Source of the DNA: Actinacidiphila yanglinensis
Lineage (GTDB): Bacteria; Actinomycetota; Actinomycetes; Streptomycetales; Streptomycetaceae
Reading direction: 5' to 3'
Assembly: GCF_900107965.1 (NCBI RefSeq)
Contig: NZ_FNVU01000012.1
Location: forward strand, 186,001-250,000
Length of the DNA: 64,000 bases
A program made the position numbers and the translations under genes. The first letter of the stretch is position 1. The number at the start of each line of letters is the position of its first letter. Of this stretch, positions 51,373-60,130 are shown in pieces. The notes beneath the pieces are model-generated. The model was not told the origin of the DNA. It saw only the letters and a list, made by a program, of their open reading frames with translations, and did no database searches.

Positions 51373-52282
51373 CCTGGCCTTCGCCCTGCGCTCCGTCGGC
51401 TGCGCGGTCGGCGGCGGCTTCGCGCTCCGGGACGTCAGCTTCGAACTGCCCACCGGTTACGTCATGGGCCTGATCGGCGCGAACGGCGCCGGCAAGACGA
51501 CGATGATCCGCTGCCTGCTGGGCATGCGCGCCATCGAGACCGGCGAGGCAGAACTGCTCGGCCGGCGCGTTCCCGGGCCGGTCGAGCTGCGCCAGGACAT
51601 CGGGGTGGTCCTCGACCACACCGCCCTGGTGGGCGACTGGCGGCTGACCGAGGTGGAACGGACGCTGCGGCCCTTCTACGACCGGTGGGACGGCGCGCGG
51701 TACCGGCACTTCCTCGACGAGTTCGGCCTGGACCCGCGTGCGAGGGTCAGGGACCTGTCCCGCGGCATGGCCATGAAACTCGTGATCGCGGTGGCCCTGT
51801 CGCACCACGCGCGGCTGCTCGTCCTCGACGAGCCGACCAGCGGCCTGGACCCCGTGGCCCGGGACGAACTCGCCGGCATCATCGGGGACTTCCTGCTCGA
51901 CGAGGAGCACAGCGTGCTGTTCTCCACCCACATCACCGCCGACCTGGACCGCATCGGCGACTACGTGACGCTCGTGCACCGCGGGCGCGTCGTGCGGACC
52001 GGCCCCAAGGACGAGGTGCTGGACTCCTACCGGGTGGTGCGCGGCGGGCCGGACGACCTGGGGGGCACCGACGGCGCGGCCACCCTCGTCGGCGTCGAAC
52101 TGATCGGCCTCCGGCGGACACCGGCCGGGGCGCAGGCACTCGTCCGCGCCGAGGAGGCGGACCTCCTCGACGCCGGGCTCCTCGTCGAGCGGCCGACGCT
52201 GGAGGAGATCGCCCTCCACATCGGATCGGAGCCGAGCGGACCCGTGGGACGACGCGGCGGCCGGAGCGGGGCGATCGCGTGA
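51362..52282 (+). CDS. ABC transporter ATP-binding protein (YtrB-like)
   Basis: A 306-residue ABC ATPase: Walker A GANGAGKT (39-46), a non-standard signature LSRGM in place of LSGGQ, Walker B LLVLDEPTSGLDP and the switch His in FSTHI. The variant signature is normal in YtrB-like proteins. The 60-residue C-terminal extension likely binds the permease. Forms a transporter with the next gene. Confidence 0.92.
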   Translation: MTSDLAFALRSVGCAVGGGFALRDVSFELPTGYVMGLIGANGAGKTTMIRCLLGMRAIETGEAELLGRRVPGPVELRQDIGVVLDHTALVGDWRLTEVERTLRPFYDRWDGARYRHFLDEFGLDPRARVRDLSRGMAMKLVIAVALSHHARLLVLDEPTSGLDPVARDELAGIIGDFLLDEEHSVLFSTHITADLDRIGDYVTLVHRGRVVRTGPKDEVLDSYRVVRGGPDDLGGTDGAATLVGVELIGLRRTPAGAQALVRAEEADLLDAGLLVERPTLEEIALHIGSEPSGPVGRRGGRSGAIA

Positions 52283-52896
52283 CCGCCGTCGCCCGCGTGG
52301 CCGTGCTGCACCTGCGCACCGTCGCGCCGTACCGGACCCAGGGCCTGCTGGTGTGCGGCATGCTGTTCCTGGTGCTCGCCCGCAATCCCGCCGGTGTCGT
52401 GCCCTCGCTGGCGCTGCTGCTCGCCCCGCTGATCGCCGTCCATCCCTTCGTGGTCGCCGACAAGGCACGCCTGGAGACCCTGTACGCCGTCCTGCCGGTC
52501 TCGCGCCGCGCGCTGGTGCTCGGGCACTACGCCTGGTCGCTGGCGTGCTTCGTCGCCACCGCCGCCACGGGCACCGTGCTGGCGGAGGTGCTCGCGCGGA
52601 TCGAGGACGTGTCCTACGGCGGTCGCACCCTGGCGACGATCCTGACGGTGTCCTGGCTGCTGTTCGCCGTCAACATCGCCGTCCAGCTGCCGCTGCTGAT
52701 GTGGTTCGGGTACGCCCGGGTCAGCGTGCTGGGCACCACCATGCCGCTGGCGCTGGTCATGGTGGCCGTCCTGCGCCTGCACCTCACCCTCGGCTGGGTG
52801 CGGGACCGGCCCGCCGTGCTGTGGTTCGCCGGCGTTGCCCTCCTGACGGCGTCCGCGACGCTCGCGGCGAAGGCCCCGCCCGGGCCGCGGACCTAG
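52279..52896 (+). CDS. ABC-2 family permease
   Basis: A 205-residue membrane protein with six predicted helices, matching ABC-2 permeases of the YtrC/BcrB-like type (PVSRRALVLGHY after helix 2 is characteristic: substrates are processed by a 'lead LPV' loop). GTG 52279 overlaps the ATPase stop as GTGA. Its stop is one base from the stop of the convergent GH65 gene. Confidence 0.88.
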   Translation: MTAVARVAVLHLRTVAPYRTQGLLVCGMLFLVLARNPAGVVPSLALLLAPLIAVHPFVVADKARLETLYAVLPVSRRALVLGHYAWSLACFVATAATGTVLAEVLARIEDVSYGGRTLATILTVSWLLFAVNIAVQLPLLMWFGYARVSVLGTTMPLALVMVAVLRLHLTLGWVRDRPAVLWFAGVALLTASATLAAKAPPGPRT

Positions 52897-52897
52897 A

Positions 52898-55384
52898 TCA
52901 GGCGGGGCCACGGCGCGCCGTGGGGGGAAGGGGGATCGTGGCCTCCGTCCCGGGGCGGACCAGGTGCGTCCGTCCGCCCATCACGAGGCGGACCGGGCCC
53001 TGGTCGGAGTCCGGAACCCGTACGCGCAGGTGACCGGAGTGCAGGGAGAGCTCCACGTCCCAGTGGCCCTGGTAGCGCAGCGAGAGATGACACGGTGACA
53101 TGCCAGTCATCTCGGGCAGCGGTGCGGGGTCCAGCAGCAGGGCGCCGCCGCGTGGTTCGAGACCGGTCAGGCCGCGCTGGACCAGGTCGAGGGTGCCGCC
53201 CATGGCGCCCAGGTGGATGCCCTCGCCGGTGGTGCCGCCCTGGAGGTCGGCCACGTCGCTGAGCAGCGACTCCTGCACGTAGCTCCATGCCTCGGCCCGG
53301 CGGCAGCGTGCCAGCACCCATCCGTGGACCAGCTCGCTGAGCGTGGAGCCGTGGCTGGTGCGGGCCAGGTAGTGGTCGACGGTGGCGGTCCAGGTCTCCT
53401 CGTCGAGCCGGTGGCCCAAGCGGGCCATGAGCGCGGCCAGTTCGGTCCTCGGGAACAGGTAGCCGAGCATCAGGACGTCGGCCTGTTTGGACGCCTGATA
53501 GCGGTTGGTGCTGTCCCCCTCGGCCTCCAGGATGCGATCGAGGCGGCGGATGTCGCCGTACCGGGCGCGGTAGGCCGCCCAGTCCAGCTCGGCCAGCTCG
53601 CCGTAGCCCTCGAACTGGCTGATGACGCCCTGGTGGAAGGGCACCCGCAGGCGCCGGGAGACGTCCTCCCAGCGCTCCAGCTCCGCGCTGTCCACGGCGG
53701 TGCGCTCGAACAGCTCGTCCCGGCGCGGCGCGGGAAGCATGCCGGCCACCTCCCGCGCCCGGCACAGCACCCACGCGGCGGTGACGTTGGTGTAGGCGTT
53801 GTCGTCGATGCCGGGTCCGGCCGCGCCCGGATAGGCGTCGTGGTACTCGTCGGGGCCGACGATTCCGGTGATGCGGTACCTGCCGTACGCGGCGTCCCAC
53901 CGCGCGGTGTGCGCCCAGAACCGCGCGATCCGGAACAGCATCTCGGCGCCCTGCGCGTGCAGGAAGGCCGTGTCGCCGCTGGCCTGGTAGTAGTGCCAGA
54001 CGTTGTACGCCACCGCCGAGCCGACGTGGTGCTGGAGCCGGGAACGGTCCGGCAGCCAGCGCCCGGAGCGGGGGTTCAGGTGCAGGCGCTGGGTCTCCTC
54101 GCGCCCGTCGCTGCCGCTCTGCCAGGGGTACATGGCGCCCACCCGGCCCGCGTCGGCGGCGGCGCGGCAGGCGGCGCCGAGCCTGCGGTACCGGTACATC
54201 AGGAGCGCGCGCGAGACCTCGGGAAGGTGCAGGTCGAGGTAGGGCAGGACGAACAGCTCGTCCCAGAAGACGTGCCCGCGGTACGCCTCCCCGTGCAGGC
54301 CCCGGGCCGGGACGCCGACGTCCAGGCCCGCCGTGTGCGAGGAGAGCGTCTGGAGCACGTGGAACTGGTGCAGCCGCAGCACGTGCCCGGCCCGGCCGGG
54401 CACGTCCGATCCGGCGCGCCGCCACAGCCGGTGCCACGCCGCCGTGTGCGCGCCGAGCAGGGCGCCGAAGCCGCCGGCCCGCGCGGCGCGCGACAGCGCC
54501 GCGTCCAGCGGGTTGCCGATGGCGGTGTCCCGCGAGGTGTGCAGCGCGACCACCTTCTCCACGGTCACCGGCCGGCCGGGGCCGACCGGGACCGTCAGGC
54601 ACAGCACCGGGCGCTCCTCGTCCCCGGCGTGCGCGACCTCGCGCGGCCGGCCGCTCGTGACCCGGGTACGGCAGGCGAGGGCGACGCGGATGTCGGAGGA
54701 GGCGGTGCGGCAGCTCAGCGACACCGTGTCCGGCGGGTGGAAACCGGCCTCGAGACCGGTCAGATGACGTCCGTTCAGGTCGCGGTAGCGCTCGACGCCG
54801 TCGTTGCGCACGCGGCCGTCCGGACCGGACTCGATCCGCACCTCGCCCGCCCAGCCCTCGGCGGCGATGCGCAGGCGCTGGGCCGCGAGGTGCGGGTCGC
54901 CCATGTGCACGAGGCGGGTCTCCTCCAGGGCGACCTGGCGGCCCGCAGCGTCACGCAGCCGCATCCTGCGCCGGAGCGTCCCCCGGCGCAGGTCCAGGAC
55001 CTGCTCGTGGCCGAGGACGGAACAGGTGTCGGGCGAGAACCAGGCCCCGTCCGCGGCGCGTACCCGCAGCGGCAGCCAGTTCGGGAGGTTGACCATGTCC
55101 TCGTTCTCGACCTCGTGGCCGTCCACCTCGGAGACCAGCCGGTCGTAGCAGCCCGCGACGTAGGTGCCGGGGTGGTGGACCCGGTCCGCGACCGCCTCGG
55201 CGGCGGCCCCCCGGGTCGCGAAGTAGCCGTTGCCCAGGGTGCACAGGGCCTCCCGCAGCCGCTCCCGGGACGGGTCGTACCCCTCGTAGGCCCAGCTCCA
55301 GCCGGCCTGCGCCGGGGTGCGCTCCGTGACCGGGGTGCGGGGCGGGGGCGAGGCGCGCGGGTCGGGGTGGCGCGGCGGGCTCAC
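52898..55384 (-). CDS. GH65 family glycoside phosphorylase / hydrolase
   Basis: An 828-residue GH65 enzyme: N-terminal beta-sandwich (about 20-260), (alpha/alpha)6 barrel with the catalytic acid Glu in GPDEYHD, and a C-terminal sandwich. YPWQSGSDGREETQ and STNRYQASKQADVLMLGYLFP are typical of GH65. Candidate activities are trehalose, kojibiose, nigerose or maltose phosphorolysis or hydrolysis. GTG 55384 overlaps the stop of the upstream HTH-PNPOx gene, so the two are co-translated. Confidence 0.9.
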   Translation of the reverse strand: MSPPRHPDPRASPPPRTPVTERTPAQAGWSWAYEGYDPSRERLREALCTLGNGYFATRGAAAEAVADRVHHPGTYVAGCYDRLVSEVDGHEVENEDMVNLPNWLPLRVRAADGAWFSPDTCSVLGHEQVLDLRRGTLRRRMRLRDAAGRQVALEETRLVHMGDPHLAAQRLRIAAEGWAGEVRIESGPDGRVRNDGVERYRDLNGRHLTGLEAGFHPPDTVSLSCRTASSDIRVALACRTRVTSGRPREVAHAGDEERPVLCLTVPVGPGRPVTVEKVVALHTSRDTAIGNPLDAALSRAARAGGFGALLGAHTAAWHRLWRRAGSDVPGRAGHVLRLHQFHVLQTLSSHTAGLDVGVPARGLHGEAYRGHVFWDELFVLPYLDLHLPEVSRALLMYRYRRLGAACRAAADAGRVGAMYPWQSGSDGREETQRLHLNPRSGRWLPDRSRLQHHVGSAVAYNVWHYYQASGDTAFLHAQGAEMLFRIARFWAHTARWDAAYGRYRITGIVGPDEYHDAYPGAAGPGIDDNAYTNVTAAWVLCRAREVAGMLPAPRRDELFERTAVDSAELERWEDVSRRLRVPFHQGVISQFEGYGELAELDWAAYRARYGDIRRLDRILEAEGDSTNRYQASKQADVLMLGYLFPRTELAALMARLGHRLDEETWTATVDHYLARTSHGSTLSELVHGWVLARCRRAEAWSYVQESLLSDVADLQGGTTGEGIHLGAMGGTLDLVQRGLTGLEPRGGALLLDPAPLPEMTGMSPCHLSLRYQGHWDVELSLHSGHLRVRVPDSDQGPVRLVMGGRTHLVRPGTEATIPLPPTARRGPA

Positions 55385-56052
55385 AGCGCTCCGATACGGC
55401 GCCCGCTGACACTGTCGGGCCGGACCCGGATCCACGCCGGGCGGTCGCCGCCGGCCCAGGGCTCGACGATGCACTCCCGGGCGAGGCGGCGGACCTCCTC
55501 GGCGTCCTCGATGCGTTCCGCCGCGCCGGCCACGAGGACGCTCCAGCCGCCATGGGTGCGGTCGTCGATCCGGTCCACCTCGAAGGAGACCACCGTGCCG
55601 CCCTCCGGGGCCGCGGCACCTTGCAGCGCGGTGCGGTACACCACGGTCTTGGCGTCCACGGCGTAGTTGACGGGGAACGCCACCGGTGCCGGCTCGGCCG
55701 GGAGGATCACCCGGCCCACGCCCTGCGGTCCCAGCCGGTCCCAGCACTCCGCCTCGGTCAGCCGGGTGAGCACCGGCCGCGGCGCCCCGCCCGCCTGCCC
55801 CGGCGGCGGGTCGGCCCGTCCTTCGAGCAGCTCCTGCGTGGTCGTGCCCAGCGCCGCCGCGACGCGGTACAGCGCCTGCGGGTCGAAGTCCGTCCCCACC
55901 GCGGCCAGTTGCCGCAGATAGCGGGTGGACATGCCCGCCTGCTGCGCCACGGCCTCCTCGGTCAGGCCCAGTTGGCGGATACGGTCGGTGATACGGCGCC
56001 AGAGCAGGCCCGGATCGGAGGCGTGCGTCTCAGGACCGACGTTCCCTTCCAC
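55381..56052 (-). CDS. HTH-PNPOx fusion protein
   Basis: A 223-residue protein with an Xre-like helix-turn-helix (residues 17-78; LTEEAVAQQAGMSTRYLRQL) fused to a flavin-reductase-like PNPOx split-barrel (about 92-215, GRVILPAEPAPVAFPVNYAV then TVVYRT). Such proteins are common in actinobacterial dormancy and stress clusters. They may sense flavin or F420 state and regulate DNA (inference). Coupled to the GH65 gene. GTG 56052 has GGAGAGG upstream. Confidence 0.88.
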   Translation of the reverse strand: MEGNVGPETHASDPGLLWRRITDRIRQLGLTEEAVAQQAGMSTRYLRQLAAVGTDFDPQALYRVAAALGTTTQELLEGRADPPPGQAGGAPRPVLTRLTEAECWDRLGPQGVGRVILPAEPAPVAFPVNYAVDAKTVVYRTALQGAAAPEGGTVVSFEVDRIDDRTHGGWSVLVAGAAERIEDAEEVRRLARECIVEPWAGGDRPAWIRVRPDSVSGRRIGAL

Positions 56053-56431
56053 GCCCTCTCCTCTCTCGTGGGCTCCCCTCGGGCTCTCTCCGCCGGCTCG
56101 CCTCGGGCCGGGAGCCGTGCCAGGAGGTCACCGCGCGGGACGGCCCGTGCCGTGGCGGCATCGGGGGAACGCGACGGCCGCCTGCGGGGCGGGCGCGTGT
56201 CCTCACCCCGTGGCCGTCCCCGTCCACCCAGCGTCGCGCACAACTCGGACCGCCGCCACGCGGCCGCGGCACCGGCCATCCGCGGGTTCGCGACCGGCGT
56301 CAGGGGGCCGTCCACCATGCGCGGAACGCCGTCTTCGAGGAGATTTGAGGAGAGCAGGGCGGGAGCGCAGACTGGAGGGGGTGGAGCGCGCGGGTCTGGA
56401 TCTGCAAGCCCGGCACGGTGAAAGGGCGCCG
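56053..56431. other. Divergent gap without a clear gene
   Basis: These 379 bases lie between the HTH-PNPOx and SpoIIE-type genes. They must hold both promoters, but I see no convincing boxes, repeats or small gene. Confidence 0.4.
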
Positions 56432-58948
56432 ATGGAACGGAACGCGGCAACGCCCGCCCCCGGCTCTGCCTCCCCCTCCGTGGAGGCGGCGGCCTCGCTG
56501 GACGGCCGGGGCATGGTGACCGGCTGGAGCGCGCGGGCACGCGAACTGCTCGGCTACGAGGCCGCGGAGACGGTCGGCGGGAGCGCGTCCCGCCTGCTCG
56601 CGGAGCCGGTTCCGGCCGGCATCCGGCGTTCCTGGGACGCCGGGGAGCCGTGGAGCGGCCCTCTCTCGCTCCGGCACCGTGACGGCGGCGACGTCCGGGT
56701 GCGGGTTGCCGCGCGCCCCCTGCTGGACGCGGGCGGGAACCCGCACTGGTACCTCACCGCGACCATGCGACTGCAGTGCGCGGCCGAGCAGCGCGGCGGG
56801 CCTCCCGAGCAGGACACCGCGGTGACCAAGCAGTGGGCGCTGGAGCAGCTGCCCCTGCCTTTCGCGCTCTACGACCGCAGGGGAGCGCGGCTCGCGCTCA
56901 ACGACGCCAGCGTCCGCTCCCTCGGCATGCCCGAGCGGGATCTGCTCGGCGTCCGCATCGGCGACTACGGCCGGGACAGCCCGCTGAAGGAGCAGAAGTG
57001 GCTCGGCAAGGTGGTCGACCAGGTGTGGTCCAGCGGGGAGACGGTGCGCAAGGAGATGCACTTCCGCCGCGCCGGTGACCCGCGCGCCAGCGCCCTGCTG
57101 CTGCTCTTCTCGCCCGTCCTGGACCCCTCGGGGCGGATCTGCGCGGTCTCGCTGGCGTCGGTGGACATCACGGAGCAGGTCCGCGCCCGCCAGCGGCTGA
57201 GCATCCTGAACGAGGCCGGCCTGCGGATCGGCACGACCCTCGACCTGTCCCGGACCGCCGACGAGCTCGCGGTCGTGGGCACCGACCACTTCGCCGACTT
57301 CGTCGCCGTCGACCTCCTGGACGTCAGCCTGGTCGGCGACGACACGGACAAGGTGGCAGCCGACCCCGCCGCGCTGTTCCGCCGGGTCGCCCAGCGGTCC
57401 GTGAAGCCCGGCGTTCCCGAGGCGATCCATCCGGTCGGCGCCACGTACACCTACAAGCCGGTGTCCGCGGTGGCCCGCGCCGTACGCGACGGTCAGGGCG
57501 GGATCTACCACATCGACGCGGAGGCCCTGCGGTGGTGGTCGTCCACCGATCCGGCGCGCGGCCGGTCGCTGTCCGACCACGGCATCCACGACCTGATGAC
57601 GGTCCCGCTGCGCGCGCGGGGCATCACGCTCGGGCTCGCGATCTTCTGCCGCCACCGCACCCCGGAGCCGTTCGACGAGGAGGACCTGCTGCTGGCGGAG
57701 GACCTCGCCGCCCGCGCGGCGGTCTCCATCGACAACGCGCGCCGCTACACCCGTGAACGCCGCGTCGCGCTCACCCTGCAGGGCAGCCTGCTGCCCGGGC
57801 GCGCCCGGGACCAGGTCGCCGTCGACATCGCGCACCGCTACCTGCCCGCCGATCCGAGCATCGGCGTCGGGGGCGACTGGTTCGACGTCATCCCGCTGTC
57901 CGGGGCGCGGGTCGGCCTCGTCGTCGGGGACGTGGTGGGCCACGGGATCCAGGCGTCCGCGACCATGGGCCGGCTGTGCACGGCGGTGCGGACGCTCGCG
58001 GACGTGGACCTGGCCCCCGACGAACTGCTGACCCAGCTCGACGACCTCGTGCTGCGTATGGCCGGCGAGGAGCGCGGCGGCGAGATGGCCGGCGGCGAAA
58101 TGGCGGGCGGCGAGGTGGCCGGTGCCGCGGCGGCCGATGCCGTGGCCGACCTGAGCAGCGAGGTCGGGGCGACCTGCCTCTACGCGGTGTACGACCCGGT
58201 CACGCGGCGTTGCGCGATGGCCCGCGCCGGCCACCCCGCGCCGGTGCTCGCCACCCCGGACGGCGTGGTGAAGACCCTGGAACCTCCGGCCGGCCCGCCC
58301 CTGGGGCTGGGCGGCCTGCCGTTCGAGGTGGCGGAGTACGAACTGCCCGAGGGCAGCGTCCTGGCGCTCTACACCGACGGCCTCGTCGAGCGGAAGGACC
58401 GCGACGTGGGCACCGGGCAGCGGGTGCTGCGGGAGGTCCTCGGGCGGCCGCACCGCACCCTGGACGATGCCTGCGAGAGCTTGCTGGAGGCCCTGCGGCC
58501 CGATCTGCACACCGACGACGCGGCGCTGCTGCTCGTGCGCAGCCGCACCCTCAGCGAGGACCACGTCGCCTCCTGGGAGCTGACCGCCGAACCCGAGACG
58601 GTCGCCCACGCCCGCGAACTGACCCGTGACCGGCTGGAGGAATGGGGGCTGGGCGACATCGGCTTCATCGCCGAACTCGTGGTGAGCGAGCTCGTCACCA
58701 ATGCCGTCCGCTACGGCCAACCGCCCATCCGGCTGCGGCTGATCCGCAACGACACGCTCATCTTCGAGGTGACCGACGGCAGCAGCACCACCCCCCACCT
58801 GCGCCGCGCGCGGGCGTACGACGAAGGCGGCCGCGGCCTCCTGATCGTCGCCCAGATGACGAACCGCTGGGGCTGCCGGAACACCGAGACCGGCAAGACC
58901 ATCTGGGCCGAGCTGCCGATCGCCGAGGCGGACCCGCCGGCCCTCTGA
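56432..58948 (+). CDS. PAS-GAF-SpoIIE phosphatase with HATPase_c domain
   Basis: An 838-residue RsbU-type regulator. In order: PAS (about 15-115), second PAS (about 135-255), GAF (about 260-445), PP2C/SpoIIE phosphatase (about 455-695) with metal Asp residues in GGDWFDV, VGDVVGHG and TDDAALLLV, and a C-terminal anti-sigma-factor-like ATPase (about 700-838, VVSELVTNAVRYG then EGGRGLLIV). It could both dephosphorylate an anti-anti-sigma factor and phosphorylate it or bind a sigma factor. A GGEMA/GGEVA triple repeat interrupts the phosphatase domain. AAAGGGCGCCG precedes the ATG. Confidence 0.92.
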   Translation: MERNAATPAPGSASPSVEAAASLDGRGMVTGWSARARELLGYEAAETVGGSASRLLAEPVPAGIRRSWDAGEPWSGPLSLRHRDGGDVRVRVAARPLLDAGGNPHWYLTATMRLQCAAEQRGGPPEQDTAVTKQWALEQLPLPFALYDRRGARLALNDASVRSLGMPERDLLGVRIGDYGRDSPLKEQKWLGKVVDQVWSSGETVRKEMHFRRAGDPRASALLLLFSPVLDPSGRICAVSLASVDITEQVRARQRLSILNEAGLRIGTTLDLSRTADELAVVGTDHFADFVAVDLLDVSLVGDDTDKVAADPAALFRRVAQRSVKPGVPEAIHPVGATYTYKPVSAVARAVRDGQGGIYHIDAEALRWWSSTDPARGRSLSDHGIHDLMTVPLRARGITLGLAIFCRHRTPEPFDEEDLLLAEDLAARAAVSIDNARRYTRERRVALTLQGSLLPGRARDQVAVDIAHRYLPADPSIGVGGDWFDVIPLSGARVGLVVGDVVGHGIQASATMGRLCTAVRTLADVDLAPDELLTQLDDLVLRMAGEERGGEMAGGEMAGGEVAGAAAADAVADLSSEVGATCLYAVYDPVTRRCAMARAGHPAPVLATPDGVVKTLEPPAGPPLGLGGLPFEVAEYELPEGSVLALYTDGLVERKDRDVGTGQRVLREVLGRPHRTLDDACESLLEALRPDLHTDDAALLLVRSRTLSEDHVASWELTAEPETVAHARELTRDRLEEWGLGDIGFIAELVVSELVTNAVRYGQPPIRLRLIRNDTLIFEVTDGSSTTPHLRRARAYDEGGRGLLIVAQMTNRWGCRNTETGKTIWAELPIAEADPPAL
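58076..58120 (+). repeat. Three 15-bp in-frame repeats in the SpoIIE domain
   Basis: Units 58076-58090, 58091-58105 and 58106-58120 are near-identical and encode Gly-Gly-Glu-(Met or Val)-Ala three times, residues 549-563. They expand a loop of the phosphatase domain. Being in-frame, copy-number change would alter loop length without loss of function. Confidence 0.85.
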
Positions 58949-58954
58949 CCCGCA

Positions 58955-58971
58955 CCGGGCCCGAGGCCCGG
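58955..58971 (+). terminator. Weak hairpin after the SpoIIE-type gene
   Basis: CCGGGCC and GGCCCGG form a 7-bp stem with a 3-base loop just after the stop codon. A modest terminator candidate. Confidence 0.4.
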
Positions 58972-59121
58972 GCCCGCCCGCGCCTCGGCGCTTGGTGCCG
59001 TCGGGCGTTCTTCGGCCGCGCCCCGTGTGCCGTTCCCGGCCGGAGCGGGCGCCTTCCCTACGATCGGACCGTTACGGAGCGTGGCGATGGCCCGCGTCGC
59101 GGCGGAAGAGGTGTCGGGAGC

Positions 59122-60105
59122 ATGAGCAGGACCGCGGGTTCGGCCCACCGGTTGACGCCGAACGTGTTCGGGGTCGCCTTCGGCACGGCCGGCCTGGCGC
59201 AGTGCTGGGGTGTCGCCGCGGAGACGGTGGGGCTGCCGGAATGGCCGGCGAACGTGTTCTGGGTGACGGCGGCGCTCCTGTGGCTGGTGATCGCTCCCGC
59301 CTACCTGCACGGCGTCGTGACCCAGGGCCGGCTCCGGACGGAGCTGCCGGACCCCACCATGGGCCCGTTCACCTCGCTGGCCGCGATCACGCTCATGCCG
59401 CTGGGTGTGGCGCTGGCCGGGCACGCCCGGAGTGCCGGCGAGGCGGTGTTCCTCCTCGGACTGGTCCTCACCGTGCTGGTGGGGAGCTGGCTCACCGGCG
59501 TGTGGATCCGCGAGGACGTCCAGCTGGCACGCTGGCATCCCGCGTACTTCCTGCCCACGGCCGCGGGTGGCCTCATCGCGGCCAACGGCAGCGCCACGCT
59601 CGGCTGGGCCACCGCGGCCCGCGTCCTGCTCGGGTACGGAGTCGTCTCCTGGCTGGTCCTCGGGTCGATCATCCTGGTACGGCTGTTCACCCAGCCCATG
59701 CTGCCGCCGCCCCTGCTGCCCACGATCGCCATCGAGGTCGCCCCGCCCGTCGTCGCCGGCAACGCCTGGTTCGCGATCAACGGCGGGCGCCTGGACCTGG
59801 GAGCCGAACTGCTCGGCGGGTACGCCGTGTTGATGGTCCTGGTCCAGGTCTCCATGTTCTCCACCTACCGCAAGGCGCCCTTCGGCCCCGGCTACTGGGC
59901 CTTCTCCTTCTCCTACGCCGCCGTGTTCACCAACGCGGTGTCGTGGCTCGCGGTCGAGCACGTGGGCGACCGGAAGCCGCTCACGTACGTCCTCGTCGCG
60001 GTGGCCACGGCCGGCTGGGTCGCGCTGGCCGGACGCACCGTGCTCGCGCTGGCGCGGCGGACCTTCCTGCCGCCCGTGGTGCCGGAAGCACCGGCCCACA
60101 CCTGA
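59122..60105 (+). CDS. TDT-family (TehA/SLAC1-like) transporter
   Basis: A 327-residue membrane protein with ten predicted helices, matching the tellurite-resistance/dicarboxylate transporter family. PNVFGVAFGTAGLAQCWG begins helix 1, and paired helical hairpins follow throughout. Family members are anion channels or malate/sulfite exporters; the substrate is unknown. GGGAGC precedes the ATG closely. It is convergent with the sucA-like gene (25-base gap). Confidence 0.87.
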   Translation: MSRTAGSAHRLTPNVFGVAFGTAGLAQCWGVAAETVGLPEWPANVFWVTAALLWLVIAPAYLHGVVTQGRLRTELPDPTMGPFTSLAAITLMPLGVALAGHARSAGEAVFLLGLVLTVLVGSWLTGVWIREDVQLARWHPAYFLPTAAGGLIAANGSATLGWATAARVLLGYGVVSWLVLGSIILVRLFTQPMLPPPLLPTIAIEVAPPVVAGNAWFAINGGRLDLGAELLGGYAVLMVLVQVSMFSTYRKAPFGPGYWAFSFSYAAVFTNAVSWLAVEHVGDRKPLTYVLVAVATAGWVALAGRTVLALARRTFLPPVVPEAPAHT

Positions 60106-60130
60106 GGACCTGCCGCCCGCGCCACGCGCG

